Shown here one piece after another: positions 1 through 11,941 of a DNA stretch of 64,000 nucleotides. How positions within the stretch are numbered: the first letter of the stretch is position 1; each line of letters starts with the position of its first letter. Both the position numbers and the translations under genes were made by a program. Location: assembly GCA_963971425.1 (NCBI GenBank), contig OZ020522.1, positions 3,198,168-3,262,167 on the forward strand. Reading direction: 5' to 3'. The stretch is from Bryoerythrophyllum caledonicum (lineage: Eukaryota; Streptophyta; Bryopsida; Pottiales; Pottiaceae). The notes beneath the pieces were generated by a model. The model saw nothing but the letters and a program-made list of their open reading frames with translations, ran no database searches and was not told the DNA's origin.

Positions 1-554
1 CATGCGACTGCGAATCAGTCGGCAACCACAAATGTCGCCACTAACGCGAAGATCGCGACCCGTAGATCTACGAGCAACGCTATTTGCCACTGCCTCTCAC
101 ATCAAAAAAGAAAAAATAGCCGCCCTTGCACCATTCGCGGTCGCTCTCTACCGTCCTCCAGATCAATCAACCGGATCGCGGACAATTGCACTTCCAAAGC
201 CAAGCGCGAAACAGAGCGTACCTTTGAGCGCCAGCACCTTGCTGTCCGGATTCATCAACGCCGAGTCCGCCGTGATCGGGCGCCGCAGCGGCTGGTTCGG
301 CATGCTCATATCAATAATCACCACGCTGTTCTGCGGCGACGTCTCCCGCACGCAAATGTACTTCTCCGATTCCATCGTCACGTGCGTGAACGTGACGAAT
401 TGCTGGTTTATCCCGAGGCTCGTCAGCTGCAGCATTACACCAGAACAACAACAACATCAGCATCAACAACTCACAGATCTGAAACCCTAGCGCCAGATCC
501 CGTCCTCACCGATAGCGCATCCTTCATGGTGATAGGCGCGTTGGCGGCCGCCAT
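1..554 (-). CDS. CHC: Clathrin heavy chain, N-terminal exons (gene continues beyond the left edge)
   Basis: Clathrin heavy chain forms the triskelion coat of endocytic and trans-Golgi vesicles; its N-terminal beta-propeller binds adaptors. Exon 1 (554-510) encodes 15 residues, [15 protein letters not shown], and ends at a GTGAG donor. Exon 2 (426-222) follows a TGCAG acceptor and encodes 68 residues, including the near-invariant stretches [12 protein letters not shown] and [13 protein letters not shown], then ends AAAG|GTACGC in phase 1. The join reproduces the plant consensus without a gap. The next exon (expected to continue with QVPG-type sequence) is not seen in 1-221, so intron 2 runs off the window. 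A telo-box-like TAGGGTTT lies just inside intron 1. The family is recognised from memory of plant clathrin; the very high identity makes the call safe although only about 5% of the protein is present. Confidence 0.93.
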
Positions 555-942
555 GGCTGGGAGCTGGTGCGACAGAGGCCGCGCCTGCTTCCCGGAGCGC
601 GAGCAAACCCTCGGCTCCCCTCCTCGCTCTCGTCGAGCGACGCGCTCTCGATCCCTCTCTCTCTCTCTCTCTCCCTCTCTCTCGCGCTCCTTCAGCTCAT
701 CAAGCTACAAATGCGAGGTTGCCGCGGCCTGCTACGAGGAAGAAGACCCCTCGCGCGCGTTCAGTATAAGTTGCCCTTCCTCTGTAAGTCTAATAATTCA
801 GCTCCCCTTCAAGACCCCCCCCCCCCCCCCCTCTAATGCGGCTGGGTCTTCGACTCCGTCCCTGCCTTATTGTCAGATCATGGAGTCTTGGGGTCTTGAC
901 TTCCGGTGGTGAGCGTATCTACCATATATTTTCAGTGGGACC
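555..942 (-). promoter_or_regulatory. 5' leader and promoter region of the clathrin gene
   Basis: GC-rich upstream sequence of the minus-strand clathrin gene. It contains a CT-type microsatellite at about 655-690 (a GA tract when read in the gene direction) and a poly-C run at about 818-832. GA tracts are common in plant 5' leaders; no TATA box was assigned. Confidence 0.4.
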
Positions 943-1186
943 TTGGTGGGTCTTCGGAGGTTGGGCAGGGGTCTTCGGGGGCTGGTCTTGAGAGATCATA
1001 TCGTGAATGGGTGGGCAGGGGTCTTTGGGGGTTGGTCTTGCGAGATGGGAGGGCAGGGATCTTCGGGGGCGGGTCTTGAGAGATCATGTAGTGAATGGGT
1101 GGGCAGGGGTCTTTGGGGGTTGAGATGGGTGGGCAGGGGTCTTCGGGGATGGGTCTTGAGAGATGGGAGGGCAGGGGTCTTGGGTT
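943..1186. repeat. G-rich minisatellite
   Basis: About six imperfect copies of a unit built on GGGCAGGGGTCTTCGGGG plus a variable linker containing TCTTGAGAGAT. The plus strand is strongly G-rich and C-poor, with many GGGG runs. The ORFs across it only mirror the repeat. Confidence 0.8.
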
Positions 1187-3936
1187 TGGTAGGTCGCGGG
1201 ATTGGGGTCAGCTGCTGGGACTTCTCTTTACAGCTGTCGTGGTAATAAGGCACTGTGACTTGGTACGGGACCCACAACCGAGAGGGTTCTTTTACCGTGA
1301 GTTGGTTGTTTTCTTGCTATTAATTGACTGACGGTTGATCACTGCAAATAACGAATTTGGGTTTATTATAAATATGTTTCTCTGTATATAATATTCAACA
1401 AGTGTAAAGTGGACTTCCTTTAATTTAGTTATGAAGTTACAACAAGATTTGATTCTAATTACTATGTGGGAATTTGGGTATTTAACTCCTGAAATTCTTT
1501 GATAATTTCACTTCAAATTTGTTGATTGTAGTGCGATAAGTAAGGAAGGAACCAAAGAGTTTTATTTTTATTTTTAACCGTAGGATCTCAATTACTATGT
1601 ACTACGTAATACTCACAAAATTTCATAGACTTTGACCGCACAAAGTAAAAGATTATAGTGTTTAAAAAAGAGGAAAGGGTTCATTATCTTCACTGCTTTG
1701 AGTGGGTCAGCTGACTTTGACTTCACTCGGTGTCAATTTTTTGCTCCACACAAGGTCTAAATCTATTACCATCATGTTGAGCAAGATATTGGTTGCTTGT
1801 ATAGTCAGGTACAACAATAATTCGAATTTTTTTGCTTCTGTGCGTTTCCACTACACTACTGCCAACTTTGGCGCCCTCCTGAGGGCTGAAAATTTGTCAA
1901 TTTACCATGAAATTTGTGGCACAAGATCACTTATATTTTGAAAACATGTGCGCCAAATTTCAGGGCCAAGAGATTTATACAAAAAAAGATATCCAAGATT
2001 TACCAACATGGAATAGTTGTAAGAAAAGTTTCAGAGCTGCCAACTTTGAAACCCTCCCAAGGATTGAAAGAATTTTTTTTGCCCATGGAATTTTTAGCAT
2101 GAGACCACTTCTATGTTTATTACGTATTAGAAAATTTTCAAGTCTAAAAGATTCACACAAATAAAACTAATTCAAAATCTAGCAACATGTGTAGTTGTGA
2201 GAAACATTTAACTCTTGGCCAACTTTGACACACTCCCAAGGATTGAATTTTTTGTTTTTTCCCATGAAATTTTTAACATGAGAGTGCCTTTGTGTAGTGA
2301 AACCCAAATCAAACATTTTCACTCATTGTCACACATTTTTGGGCAAGGCACCAAAAAATAATCTTCTTTTCCTCATAAAGCTTAAGGATCTTCATATTTT
2401 TTTACTTTTTATCTTTCCACAACAATATGTGGTGTAAAGCTTCTTATTGACCATTCAAATTATCAACCTAAACATTTTAAGTTCACAAAAAAGTAAAACG
2501 TGAATTGGCAATTTTTGGACCTCCACACCTTGCACAATTATATTGAACATGCTACACCCCTTCTCTACCTCTAAAAATTGGTGTACAGCCTGGTACCTCT
2601 AATTCGAATTTATTGCTCATGTACGTTTCCACACTACACTATTGCCAACTTTGGCGCCCTCATGAGGGCTGAAAAATTGTCAATTTACCATGAAATTTTT
2701 GGAACAAGATCATTTCTATGTTGACAAAATGTGTGCCGAATTTCAAGTCCAGAAGTTGAATACAAAAAAAGATATATAAAATCTACCAAGATGTATAGTT
2801 GTGAGCCATTCACAGCTACCAACTTTGACATCCTTCCTAGGGTTGATATTTTTTAATTTTTTGTGAAATTTTTGGCACATATCATCTCTATGTTTATAAT
2901 AAGTGTGCCAAATTTCAAGGCCACATGAAGAATACAAAAACATTTATCTTATCGACAATAAATGTTTTTTGACAATAGGAAAAGAAATAATATAAATTGC
3001 TAGTATTGAAAATCTCACATCTACTAGAGTGACTAAGCAAAAACATTTGGAGTTGCCCGACATGCCCACACACAAGATGTTTTTCTTTCAGATGGCACAA
3101 CTTTTCTCCATAGGTTCAATGAAAACAAAAATTACATTCCTTTAGAGACCAAAGTTCCTCTTCATCACACATAGATGTCTGAAAGTACATTCAAATAATG
3201 CATTTCTATAAGTTTCATGAATACAAAAGAGTACCAAAATTGGTTAGGATTCGACATGAATACATGTAACATTCCTTCCAAATACCTTTTTCATGTGTGA
3301 AATGTATCATGCCGCACATCTTTCTACTTTTCATCTCTCACTACCCTACTACACTATTTGTGAACAAGTTGACATCTAGTGTAGTCCTTGCGGTTGCAAC
3401 ATCTACTGCACTGTATACAATGTAAACTATAATACATATACAAAATAAATTCTACAATACACAACATTATATTACAATACATATAGTATGTACTACATTA
3501 CTACACTTGTAGTATGTATACAACACATTATCGTTTATGGATCATATATAAATATAGCATGTACACGACATGTGATACATATACTACATATCCTTTGCTA
3601 CATATTATATGTATTGTAATTTGATCATTTAACAAATAAAGTCAGGATGGTAACAACGTCGAGGTACAAAGTCAAACAAGACATCAAAGTATATTTGTTT
3701 TTACCAAAGTCAAAGAGGCCAGAATCTCACATTGTGTCATGTTTGAATCTACTAGAACTGTTGTTACTGAGCATAAGTTATGTTGACAGTTCACTCATAT
3801 GGCTTAAATATTACACATGATTTGGCCTTTGAATGAGTTGGGTTTACGATGGAATTGCTCTAGAATTGTTAGGAAACCAAACAAGTTTTTAAAAACATAT
3901 TAACTCATGCAAATATTTACAAAGAACAGGGTTTGG
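1187..3936. repeat. AT-rich intergenic block of degenerate dispersed repeats
   Basis: No gene seen. Three recognisable pieces: 1,505-1,790 matches 52,630-52,900 in inverted orientation (GTCAGCTGACTTTGACTTC-type sequence); 2,290-2,600 matches 52,330-52,620 in direct orientation; and 1,850-2,290 plus 2,640-2,850 carry copies of a repeat with core GCCAACTTTG...CCTC...AGG, also present at 37,800-38,240. From about 3,400 to 3,610 lies simple AT-rich sequence with many TAC/GTA steps. Confidence 0.6.
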
Positions 3937-4090
3937 TTTCAACAATCTTGTAATGTCAATTTTCAACAATTTTATGGTGTCAAATTTCAGCAATCTTGTG
4001 GTGTCAATTTTCAACAATCTTGTGGTGTCAATTTTCAACAATCTTGTGGTGTCAAATTTTAACAATCTCGTGGAGTCAATTTTCAGTAAT
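3937..4090. repeat. 24-bp tandem repeat
   Basis: About six head-to-tail copies of a 24-bp unit (core CAACAATCTTGTGGTGTCAA) with point differences between copies. Confidence 0.85.
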
Positions 4091-4429
4091 TTTCTTTGAT
4101 TTTTTTTTTACTGAAGATGGGCACTTCTAAAAGCTTCATGGGAGCACGGTTTCTTTTTTAATCTAAAAAATTCTATGCTACCTAAAGCAATTTTTGTGGC
4201 AGAGCGGGTAGTTTGAGAATAAATTGAGATTTGGTATGCAAGTGATCAATGTCACAAGTTCCTCTGAGATAAACTTTCTACAATGCAAAAACTTCACACC
4301 AACCAGAGGAATCAAAACTTCTACGCACAGCACGACAATCTATTAAACCTCAAACAAATCATAATAAATTTCTCAATGAAGAGACAAAAGGAAGACTTTA
4401 TTTTCTATCAACTAGACAATTAACCCTTA

Positions 4430-4630
4430 AACATGATGGCCACAACAGTCTACATGTAGGGTGTTATCTTTGAACGTGATAAAGTTCAGATAATGAAATG
4501 ACCTCCAAATGAAAGATGTTACTTGAAGAATCTTCAATCCAAAGGTTGCTAAACTTTAATACATTCAGAGTAAAATATGTGCCTGTACAGTACATACGTT
4601 TAAGGGTATCTTGCACATCAGCACACAATA
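4430..4630. repeat. Dispersed repeat shared with 16,390-16,575
   Basis: The block containing GAAATGACCTCCAAATGAAA and, further on, GAAGAATCTTCAATC recurs in the same order at 16,390-16,575. It lies just downstream of the TPR gene stop codon and has no coding capacity. Confidence 0.6.
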
Positions 4631-4693
4631 CACTCCTTGATTTGGTCACCTATTCCTCACCACAAAACCTATGTTGAGTTACCTGTTTTAGGA

Positions 4694-7600
4694 TCATACT
4701 TTCCAGAGGACGCGACCTAGCCTCACATCAATGACAACAAGTCCATTACCATGATCCAGTGGTTTGGCAACTCCATCCATTTTCATGAGGTCTGCCAATG
4801 GCCGAGGACTCTTCCACACCGTGCTTGCCCATTTCGTCAGCCTCTCCGCCTCCACGTCACGGTTGGGGAATTTACAAACAATATCCGCATAGCGAGCTGC
4901 AAAAAAAAAACATTTAAAAACGACACCAAATCTGTTTTTTAACTAGTCCTACGTCAAATTATTTTATTTCCAACTCCGTCACCGAGTATCTTTACTCTTC
5001 AACAGATGAGGAGACAAACTTAAGGTCTTGGATAGTTACAGATACAAATTTGTGTGGGATTTTTCAAGGTCAATAAGAAGTGAGATGGATCTGTACCTCT
5101 TGAGAGAGCCATGATGTCAATGAGGTCCAGAGCTTTCCCTGTATCTGAACAGTGCACAATGTGGTGGAATCAGAACGACGTGTGCAGGTGTAGGAAAACA
5201 GCTCAACATGTTATAACATAAGAATAGAAAGTAGTATTCATTTTCTGAGGTCGTTCGTAGAGTGAGGCAAAGATACCATAGTTTTTGACCTCTTTGAAGT
5301 GAGAGAAGAGTAGTGTTATAAATCAGAAGAGATGTATCAACTTCACATCTATCTTGGAAGTGAGAGAGAAATCCACTCGAAACTTGAGCATACCTGGTAC
5401 ATCCACAGGTGGAGTTCCCAAATACTCCAGACATTTTCGGTACAAACCCTGCACAGAAGTGAACAATTCACACGTTACTCTTTGCATCGTTGCACAAAGA
5501 ATTTAGAGGGAGAAGGCAACAGAGTAGACCTCGCCTCAGTCACAAAGAAAATCTACTAACCTCTGAGATGATGAAGCTATCACCGCTGCCTTTGGTCTTT
5601 CCTCTGCGATAATACACATCCGCAAGGCATGCTAATATGACACCCACCCTTGGATGCCTGTCTCCTGCCACGAGCAAAGTTGCAAGAGTATAATCATGAG
5701 AGGGCTACATTGATGTTCTCTTTCTCGTAGAGATTTACTCACCGTTAATCTTCTCAGCTAGAGCCAGTGCCTCCGTAATTTTCTTCTCCGCCTCGTCATA
5801 ATCTCTGCAGCAAACACCACTCTTCGAGGTCAGCACCATCGAGGGATTATATTTACTCATCAGCAACAATTTTATATAAGAGTGGAACATTCATACCCTT
5901 GGTGACAAGCAAGCTGGCCTAAACCTGCCAGAGCGCCAATGTGGACTTCATCAGGAGCCATGGCAACCGAAGCCAAGGTGAGCTCGCTGCCTTCCTTGGA
6001 GTTCCGAATGACGGCAATGGCTTTTCGGTACAGCTCGCCAGCTATTTCCAGGGAGCCTCCCACGTGAGCACACTCTGCTAGACTCAACACTGCTGCAGCT
6101 GAACAATAGAGGTGTATGTATCCCACAGATTAGTTACCCTAAACCTTAAGTTTGGATGAGATTTAGAGGGAGAGCTGTATGACTCACCGACCCCAGATGT
6201 CCGGCGCGAGTTCTCTCCTAACCAAGTAGGAACGTCCTCAAATAACTTGGAGTCAGCTGCCACAAGTGCAAGGATTTCAATGAGACACCTCTCTTTCTAA
6301 ACTTTCCTCACTCTTCAGAGCTACTAGTGTAGTAGTGTGACAGAATTATGAACAACAAGATTTACTGCGAAGAGAAGGTAAAATACCAGCTCCACAGCGT
6401 GCACACACTAAAACAGCTAACGCAGCAACCGCTTTGCCCCGGAACTTGAGCTCCGCAAGCTCATCCTTGGCCACTGTGTCACTTGCCGCATTCACAAGCT
6501 GGCCACAGCCATGGGCGTACCTCAGAGCTGACTCCTCCTGAAAAACACAATCCAAAACCAGGTGAAAAGATTCAGAGAACTTACACTATTCATGTAGTCA
6601 TTTACTCACATGAACACACATGGAATGTTCATTCATGTGCGTCCATTTATTCACATGAAAACACACATACTCAGGCTTGTGAAAACCAGAAAAATAAACT
6701 TGATGACATAGAGAAAGATCAGATCGGATTACTTGTTGTAAACGTAGGCATAACCCAGCTAAGGCTTCCAAGGCGGCCACTGTAATCAACACATAACAAC
6801 ACAGAATAATAAGTTCAGAAAGCACCATTTACGTGTAGAGTCTTACCAGAAGACTACGTGTCTTTCCTATTTATGAGCTCCCTTGATTCTTAAGCTCATG
6901 CTCCAAACCAAGAGGAAATCAACATGCATATGATTAGGCTACAAAAGAGGCCAGAGAACTCAAGATAGAGGTTGAGTTTACAGATAACTCTAGTGTCTAA
7001 AAAACCTACCATTCTAAATGAATTGTGGCTCGCTCACCTCGGACCTCCAAACCAGCCTTATCAAGGTCACTGGCCACCTGCAAAACCTCGACCGCATCCG
7101 CCAATCTTGCCCTGTACACATCTCAAAAATGGAGAGTTCAGTAGCAGCAAGACGAGAGAGAGAGAGAGAGAGAAAAAAAAAAACCAGGCCAGATTCTTAC
7201 ATAAAAAATTGCACATTCAAACGAACCTGTCTGCGTAGAAAGTAGCCAGGGTCAGCAACACACGGACTGTGGCACTCGCAGCTGCTGGTCCTTCGTTGAG
7301 AAGAAACCCTCGCCCTTGCTCCAACACACGAATTGCTTCCCCATGAGTCGATTCTGCAACAAATTCAATTCCAAGAGAAAAAAACACCAGGCATTGGGTT
7401 CACATATTCTACAGCTCTTCACTCAGCACCTTCACATGTTGCAAACAAGAGAGCATCTTCAAATAACGAGAGAAGCACCTTCGGATACTACAACAACAAC
7501 AACAAGAACGAGAGCGGCATCTTCAAAGAACGAGAGCACCTACAACAATTCACATGTTGAAGGTGAGGATACCGTGACAAACAAGCGCCTCTTCAAAGAC

Positions 7601-7939
7601 TGTTACAAGAACGAGAGCACCTTCACATCTAACAACAAAACCCAGAAACTCACCCTGATTCCTACAAGTTGCCGCATACTTGATCATCTCGGTGGCGATG
7701 GAGTCCGCATCGGGCTTGGCTTTCTCGCTGTTGCTCTCCGCCGTGAACCACCGCTGCTGCTGCTGCAGCAAGTCACACGCCAGATCTCCACTCTGCATGC
7801 AAACTCTGGCCACGACGGGAGAGCCCGTGCTCAGTTGCGGGAGATGAACTGGTGGCGCTGCATGACTTGCAGCTGCAAGACGCGCGAGACGCTGACAAAA
7901 CGTCTTGCCCAACCTCTTGGACGCGATCGCAGCGGCCAT
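4694..7939 (-). CDS. TPR protein, kinesin-light-chain-related type, probably mitochondrial (12 exons)
   Basis: Tetratricopeptide-repeat protein; specific role unknown. Exons: 7939-7654, 7353-7227, 7111-7038, 6779-6733, 6537-6387, 6256-6188, 6098-5897, 5804-5743, 5664-5561, 5448-5394, 5144-5097, 4896-4694. They total 1,428 nt (475 aa), every phase matches and every intron is GT-AG. The start is the first ATG in frame; a longer frame reaches GTG at 7975 but has no ATG. The N-terminus (MAAAIASKRLGKTF, then Arg/Ala-rich and free of acidic residues for about 30 aa) looks like a mitochondrial presequence. TPR-like helical pairs occur throughout, e.g. YRKAIAVIRNS and DYDEAEKKITEALALAEKI. From memory it resembles plant mitochondrial KLC-related TPR proteins; that match is unverified. 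Intron 1 (7354-7653) holds imperfect repeats around GAACGAGAGCACC. Confidence 0.85.
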
Positions 7940-9027
7940 AGCTCCTCTAATCACAACACTCTCTGCTGCATCCACAACATGTCACGACCCAATTGGAACC
8001 CTAAACCTGTCTCTTGTTCTCTCGAGGAGCCGGAATTCCAAGCCTATCTACATCGATTCTACACAGGTTTTAGGACAACACGCTGTGAGGTTAACATAAA
8101 TCTCTCGCAAACGTGAACTCGAGGAGCCAGTTTGTGAGAGCGACAGATACCCTGCGAGTGCATATTCGGTTGCAACCTCTTCTTCTGTGAGGCAACATCT
8201 TCACCATCTTTGTCACCATCTTCTGAGAGCGTGAAGCCTTCGAGTTCTCGCTCGGATTTCGCACTTCGAGTTCTCGCTCGGATTTCGCACTTCGAAGTTA
8301 CGCCTCTTTGTTTTGCTGAGCGTTAACGAAGAATTTGCTGAGGATTAGCCAAGAATTTGCTCTGTTTGAATGGCCCACATTTGTTTTCTGCCTTGGTTTT
8401 CAGCTTGAGAATGTGTGTTGATGTTTTTTTTTGTTGCTTGGTGAGATTGGAACTGGGTCTACGAGGATAGCGAATCGCTTGTGGAATTGGTTGATTTGTC
8501 AGATGGTGGTGATGTGAAGTATCAGAGCTGCAGGTCGGTTGCGTTGTTAGGGTTTTGTGAGCTTCGGAAACTTTGATGGTCTCTGAGAAGAAGTGTGCGA
8601 TGGTGGCTGTTTCCGTGAATTTGAGCTTGAGAATGTTTGTTGATGTTGCTGGAATGGGATTGTTGATGAAAGTGGAACTGGGCGAATTGAGTGCTTTTGG
8701 AATTTTTGTTGCTTGATCTGCAAGGCGATGGTGATGGTGTGAAGCATCAGGTGTGCATGTTTGGAGTTTGGTTTTGTGAGCTTGGGAATCCTTGCTTGAT
8801 ACGTTGTTTGATGGCCCTCAGAGATGGGATTTGCTCCTGTGTCAGGGTTTTGTGAGCTTGTGAAGTTTCGATGCGTTGGTCTTTTAAGGAATGGCTGATT
8901 TGTAAGACACTGATGATGTGAAGCATGTCCGCATGTCTGGTGTTTGCCCCATTGTGTTGTTTGGTGTAGACGCTGTTTGATATGCTGTTTGATGGGTCTT
9001 CGTTTGATGTGTTGTTGTTGTTTGCAG
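7940..9027. promoter_or_regulatory. Shared divergent promoter and leader intron with internal repeats
   Basis: The TPR gene (minus) and ACB gene (plus) are head to head, so this interval must hold both promoters. At 8,236-8,300 a 27-bp unit (TTCGAGTTCTCGCTCGGATT and flank) is duplicated. From about 8,400 to 9,010 there are roughly three diverged copies of a ~200-230-bp unit marked by TTTTGTGAGCTT and GATGTGAAG motifs. The interval ends in a TTTGCAG acceptor at 9021-9027, so much of it is probably a 5'-leader intron of the plus-strand gene; the donor was not identified. Confidence 0.55.
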
Positions 9028-9030
9028 GTG

Positions 9031-9769
9031 ATGGAGAAGCGGCAGGGTGATGAGATGAGCGCACGGGACGTTGAGGGGGAGTGGCGAGCGGCGTCGTACT
9101 TCCTGGCGAAGGGTCCGTCCGCAAAGTTGCAGTACCTGCAGACGGAGGTGCGGGCGCAGCTGTTCGCGCTCAAGGCGCAAGCCTTGGACGGCGACTGCCC
9201 TCCCGGCCAGGACGGGTCCTTGGCCATGGATCCATCTCTCCGCATCCGACAGGTCTTTTTGTTCCATTTCTCGATCATTGTAATCAGCTATCAACAGTTC
9301 TCAATTACTCTAAAATCACCTCAACAGAGAGAAAGAAAGGCGGCTAGTATTCATCACAGTGTTTGATGTGAACTCTTTCTTGAGTTTCACCAAGTTCTTC
9401 TCTTCTAGCGTGGAATATAGTGGTAATATAAGTAAAAAGTGGGGGATAATCATTGAAAGAACTCACATGTTCTGATGCTCTGAGGATTATATATGTTTTG
9501 AGGATATCTTCTTCTTCTGATATTTACTGTCGATATGTTTTCTGATGATGATAATGTGACAGGAAGCCTGGAATGCCTTGAGTGGGATGTCCCGAGGGGA
9601 TGCGAAGGAAAAGTTTGTGGATTTGCTTTCAGAAGTGCTACCCGAATGGGCAAAATGGAGCGCAGACCACGCACCAAGCGCATCACCAAGCAACGAGGAG
9701 AGTGAAGCCGACAGGCTTGTGAGAGCGTTCAAGGCAAGGCTGGCCTCCTCTCAATTCTCTAGGCTGTAA
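9031..9769 (+). CDS. Acyl-CoA-binding (ACB) domain protein
   Basis: Small soluble protein predicted to bind long-chain acyl-CoA esters. Exons 9031-9252 and 9563-9769 give 142 aa; intron GT-AG, phase 0. Residues about 18-105 fit the four-helix ACB fold: EVRAQLFALKAQAL (helix 2), then RIRQEAWNALSGMSRGDA and FVDLLSEVLPEW (helices 3-4), matching the family pattern W(D/E)AWN.L.G.S..DA. The Lys of helix 2 is kept, while some ligand-contact Tyr/Lys positions are Leu, Arg or Phe, as in the divergent plant single-domain ACB family. The C-terminal ~38 aa are Ser/Arg-rich. The start is the first ATG after the acceptor at 9027; an upstream coding exon cannot be excluded because the codon before ATG (GTG) is also open. 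Head-to-head with the TPR gene. Confidence 0.82.
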
Positions 9770-9865
9770 TTATATCGAGGTATGTAGGCTCGAACATGTT
9801 AGTCAATCCAACAAGAGCATGGCAGCTCTACCTAAGAATTTGGCCTTTCATGGAAATTCATCTTC

Positions 9866-9871
9866 AATAAA
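9866..9871 (+). terminator. AATAAA polyadenylation signal candidate
   Basis: Canonical AATAAA followed by an A-run, 97 bp after the ACB gene stop codon. Confidence 0.45.
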
Positions 9872-10680
9872 AAAAAATAGATGTTTAGTACTCGAAATGG
9901 CATGTTCCTAATCTTTTCCGATCTTCAATGATGCTCTGAAGTCGATGGTCAAGAACGCTGTCTTGTACCATATGATGATCAGAACAGTGGCTCAGCTCTG
10001 GTGGCTCAGACTCCAAACATTTGGAGCCTGGGATATTATAAATGTTCACCACATTTTGACAGGGCTTAACAGGATGATGACAAGGTTTAACAGGTGTCCC
10101 TTCAATGAGGTTTTCTTGCTCTGTTAACCCTTTATTGCTCAGGGTACGGATTCCGGATTTCAGCTGATAACATTCTTCTGGAGTTATTTTTCTTCTTCCA
10201 ATGGTATTTCCAACACGTCACTGACACCGCATTCTTGCTGCCATTTTCTAACTTTCTTTTCAACAGTTCTTGCCCCAATTCCTCTTCGAAGCTAACCAAC
10301 ATGTGTTGCATGTTGACTGTTATGACAATTCACTTAGTCGGAGGCGCGTTGTAAGTTACCTGTCGAAGCGGCTACAGACGACTTTGTCAACTATAAACGT
10401 CGGCCGAGGTGATATTTCCAGCCCTTTTTTAAAAGCAGACATCATGATATAAAAGGTACGCACCCTCCTGAGGTTTTCTCACTTCCTCATGTAGCTTTGT
10501 ATGACCATAAACCTGATCCTGGTTTTACAGGGTACCAGACAGAATTTCTCTTTGTGGAGATGAACTAGAGTACAGTTACTCTAAGTGGATTAATTAGATA
10601 GTTTGTTAGAGTTTTAGAGGATATTAGGTTGTTTGTCAACTACAAATCACCTTTATTTGGTTGGGAACAGAGACAACACC
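9872..10680. other. Intergenic region with a TATA-like box at 10,448-10,454
   Basis: No convincing gene. TATAAAA at 10,448-10,454 lies 227 bp before the ATG of the glycine-rich ORF and could serve it. The short ORFs here show no coding character. Confidence 0.35.
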
Positions 10681-10983
10681 ATGTTGCCTCTCATCGTGGT
10701 GGGGGTAGTGGTGTGTCAAGGTGTTATTATCCTCATGTCTACAGCATTATGCACTGACAAGCCCAAGTCCGCTCGCCGGCGTCGTGGTCGTGGGGGTGGG
10801 GGTGCTGTTTTTGGAGGGGGTGGAGGGTACACTGGAGGAGATGGAGGTGCCACTTTCGGGTGGACGGGAGGAGATGGAGGAGGAGGTGCAACTGGTGGTG
10901 GTGCTGGTGGTGGTGGAGGTGGTTGTGGAGGAGGAGGTGGTGGTGGTGGTGGTGGCGGCGGCGGCGGCGGAGGTGGATGCTAA
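10681..10983 (+). CDS. Small secreted glycine-rich protein (candidate)
   Basis: ORF of 100 aa. Residues 1-24 (MLPLIVVGVVVCQGVIILMS then TALC) form a signal-peptide-like hydrophobic segment. A short basic patch (KPKSARRRRGRG) follows, then a Gly-rich tail with two Cys, the last being the C-terminal residue. Signal peptide plus Gly tail is the layout of plant cell-wall glycine-rich proteins. The tail is encoded by GGT/GGA/GGC repeats, so the ORF could be a by-product of a GGN microsatellite. The signal segment argues for a real gene. The reverse-strand poly-Thr/Ser ORF is a shadow. Confidence 0.5.
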   Translation: MLPLIVVGVVVCQGVIILMSTALCTDKPKSARRRRGRGGGGAVFGGGGGYTGGDGGATFGWTGGDGGGGATGGGAGGGGGGCGGGGGGGGGGGGGGGGGC

Positions 10984-11941
10984 TTGTGTTAATTGTGTCA
11001 AGTTTTAAATAGAAGGATTAAACTTCCTTCTAGTTGTAGAAACATTTTCAGCTGTGTTGGAAGTTTTATTTGTTGGTAGGAGAAACTTCTTTTTTTTCAC
11101 CTCGCCCTTCTTAGATTTTTCTCTTTAGAGCGTGAGGGTGGCAAATGCTTCTCTTGTCTCTTTGTATCTAAAGTCCCAGCTAAATATAGAAGTGTTTATA
11201 ACCTTTTTACGTAAATATATTTTGTATGTCCAACTTTCTTCTTTTTTATTCACCTCCTTTTCACAAGTTTTATTTGAGGTTTAATGTTTTATAGCAACAA
11301 GTGTGGTATTGGGTTGGATGGAGGAATTGGTTGTGAATTCAACTCCACCAATGCCAGTCGCCATATCCTAGTGTGATTTAAACAACCCATTCTTAATCAC
11401 CTCTCCATTTATGCCCTATTTTCAATACTGCCCTCATTCTGTTTTTATAATCAATGTTTTTTTTGTTTTTTTGTTTTTAGAAATCTAAGATATCTGCAAC
11501 AAATGGAACATAAATGTTTCAAAGATTACACCTCACAACAACTCGACCGAATTCAGTGATCGTGATTTGCACCAATGATTATCCAATGCTTGAAATTAGG
11601 AATAGCCGGTCCGAGATGACCCCAAAATACCCAGGTGATAGTGTGAGATACCCATGAGGTTGCAGGTTTGATCCTTGGCTGCAAAATCTTCTCTCACTTG
11701 ACAGGACCGCTGCAAGTCGCCACCGTAGCAACTTTTGTCTACCAAAAAGAAGTCAGAATTTTAAAAATAAAATAAAAATAATGAATAACCTCAATGTGGA
11801 AAATAACTTAATCTTCTCCAGTTACCATGCATTTACACCAATGATCTACCCTCAAACACGAGTATCACCTGGGTATCAGTCCAGTCCAATGTTGCAATTT
11901 TTGTCTAGTCCGGTGTTGCAATTGGCTGACAAGGTGAGTAA
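10984..11941. other. AT-rich intergenic sequence with a possible pol III-derived repeat
   Basis: No gene. At about 11,600-11,790 GCAGGTTTGATCCT resembles a tRNA-type B box (GGTTCGANNCC) and the stretch ends in an A-rich tail, the layout of a tRNA-derived SINE. No clear A box or target duplication was found. Confidence 0.3.

Noticed and set aside
7550..7975. Longer TPR start at GTG 7975
   Set aside because: Non-ATG start; no in-frame ATG lies between the upstream TGA and 7939, and the ATG at 7939 gives a good targeting peptide.
10747..11001. Minus-strand poly-Thr/Ser ORF
   Set aside because: Complement of a GGN microsatellite; the plus strand has the signal-peptide-like start.
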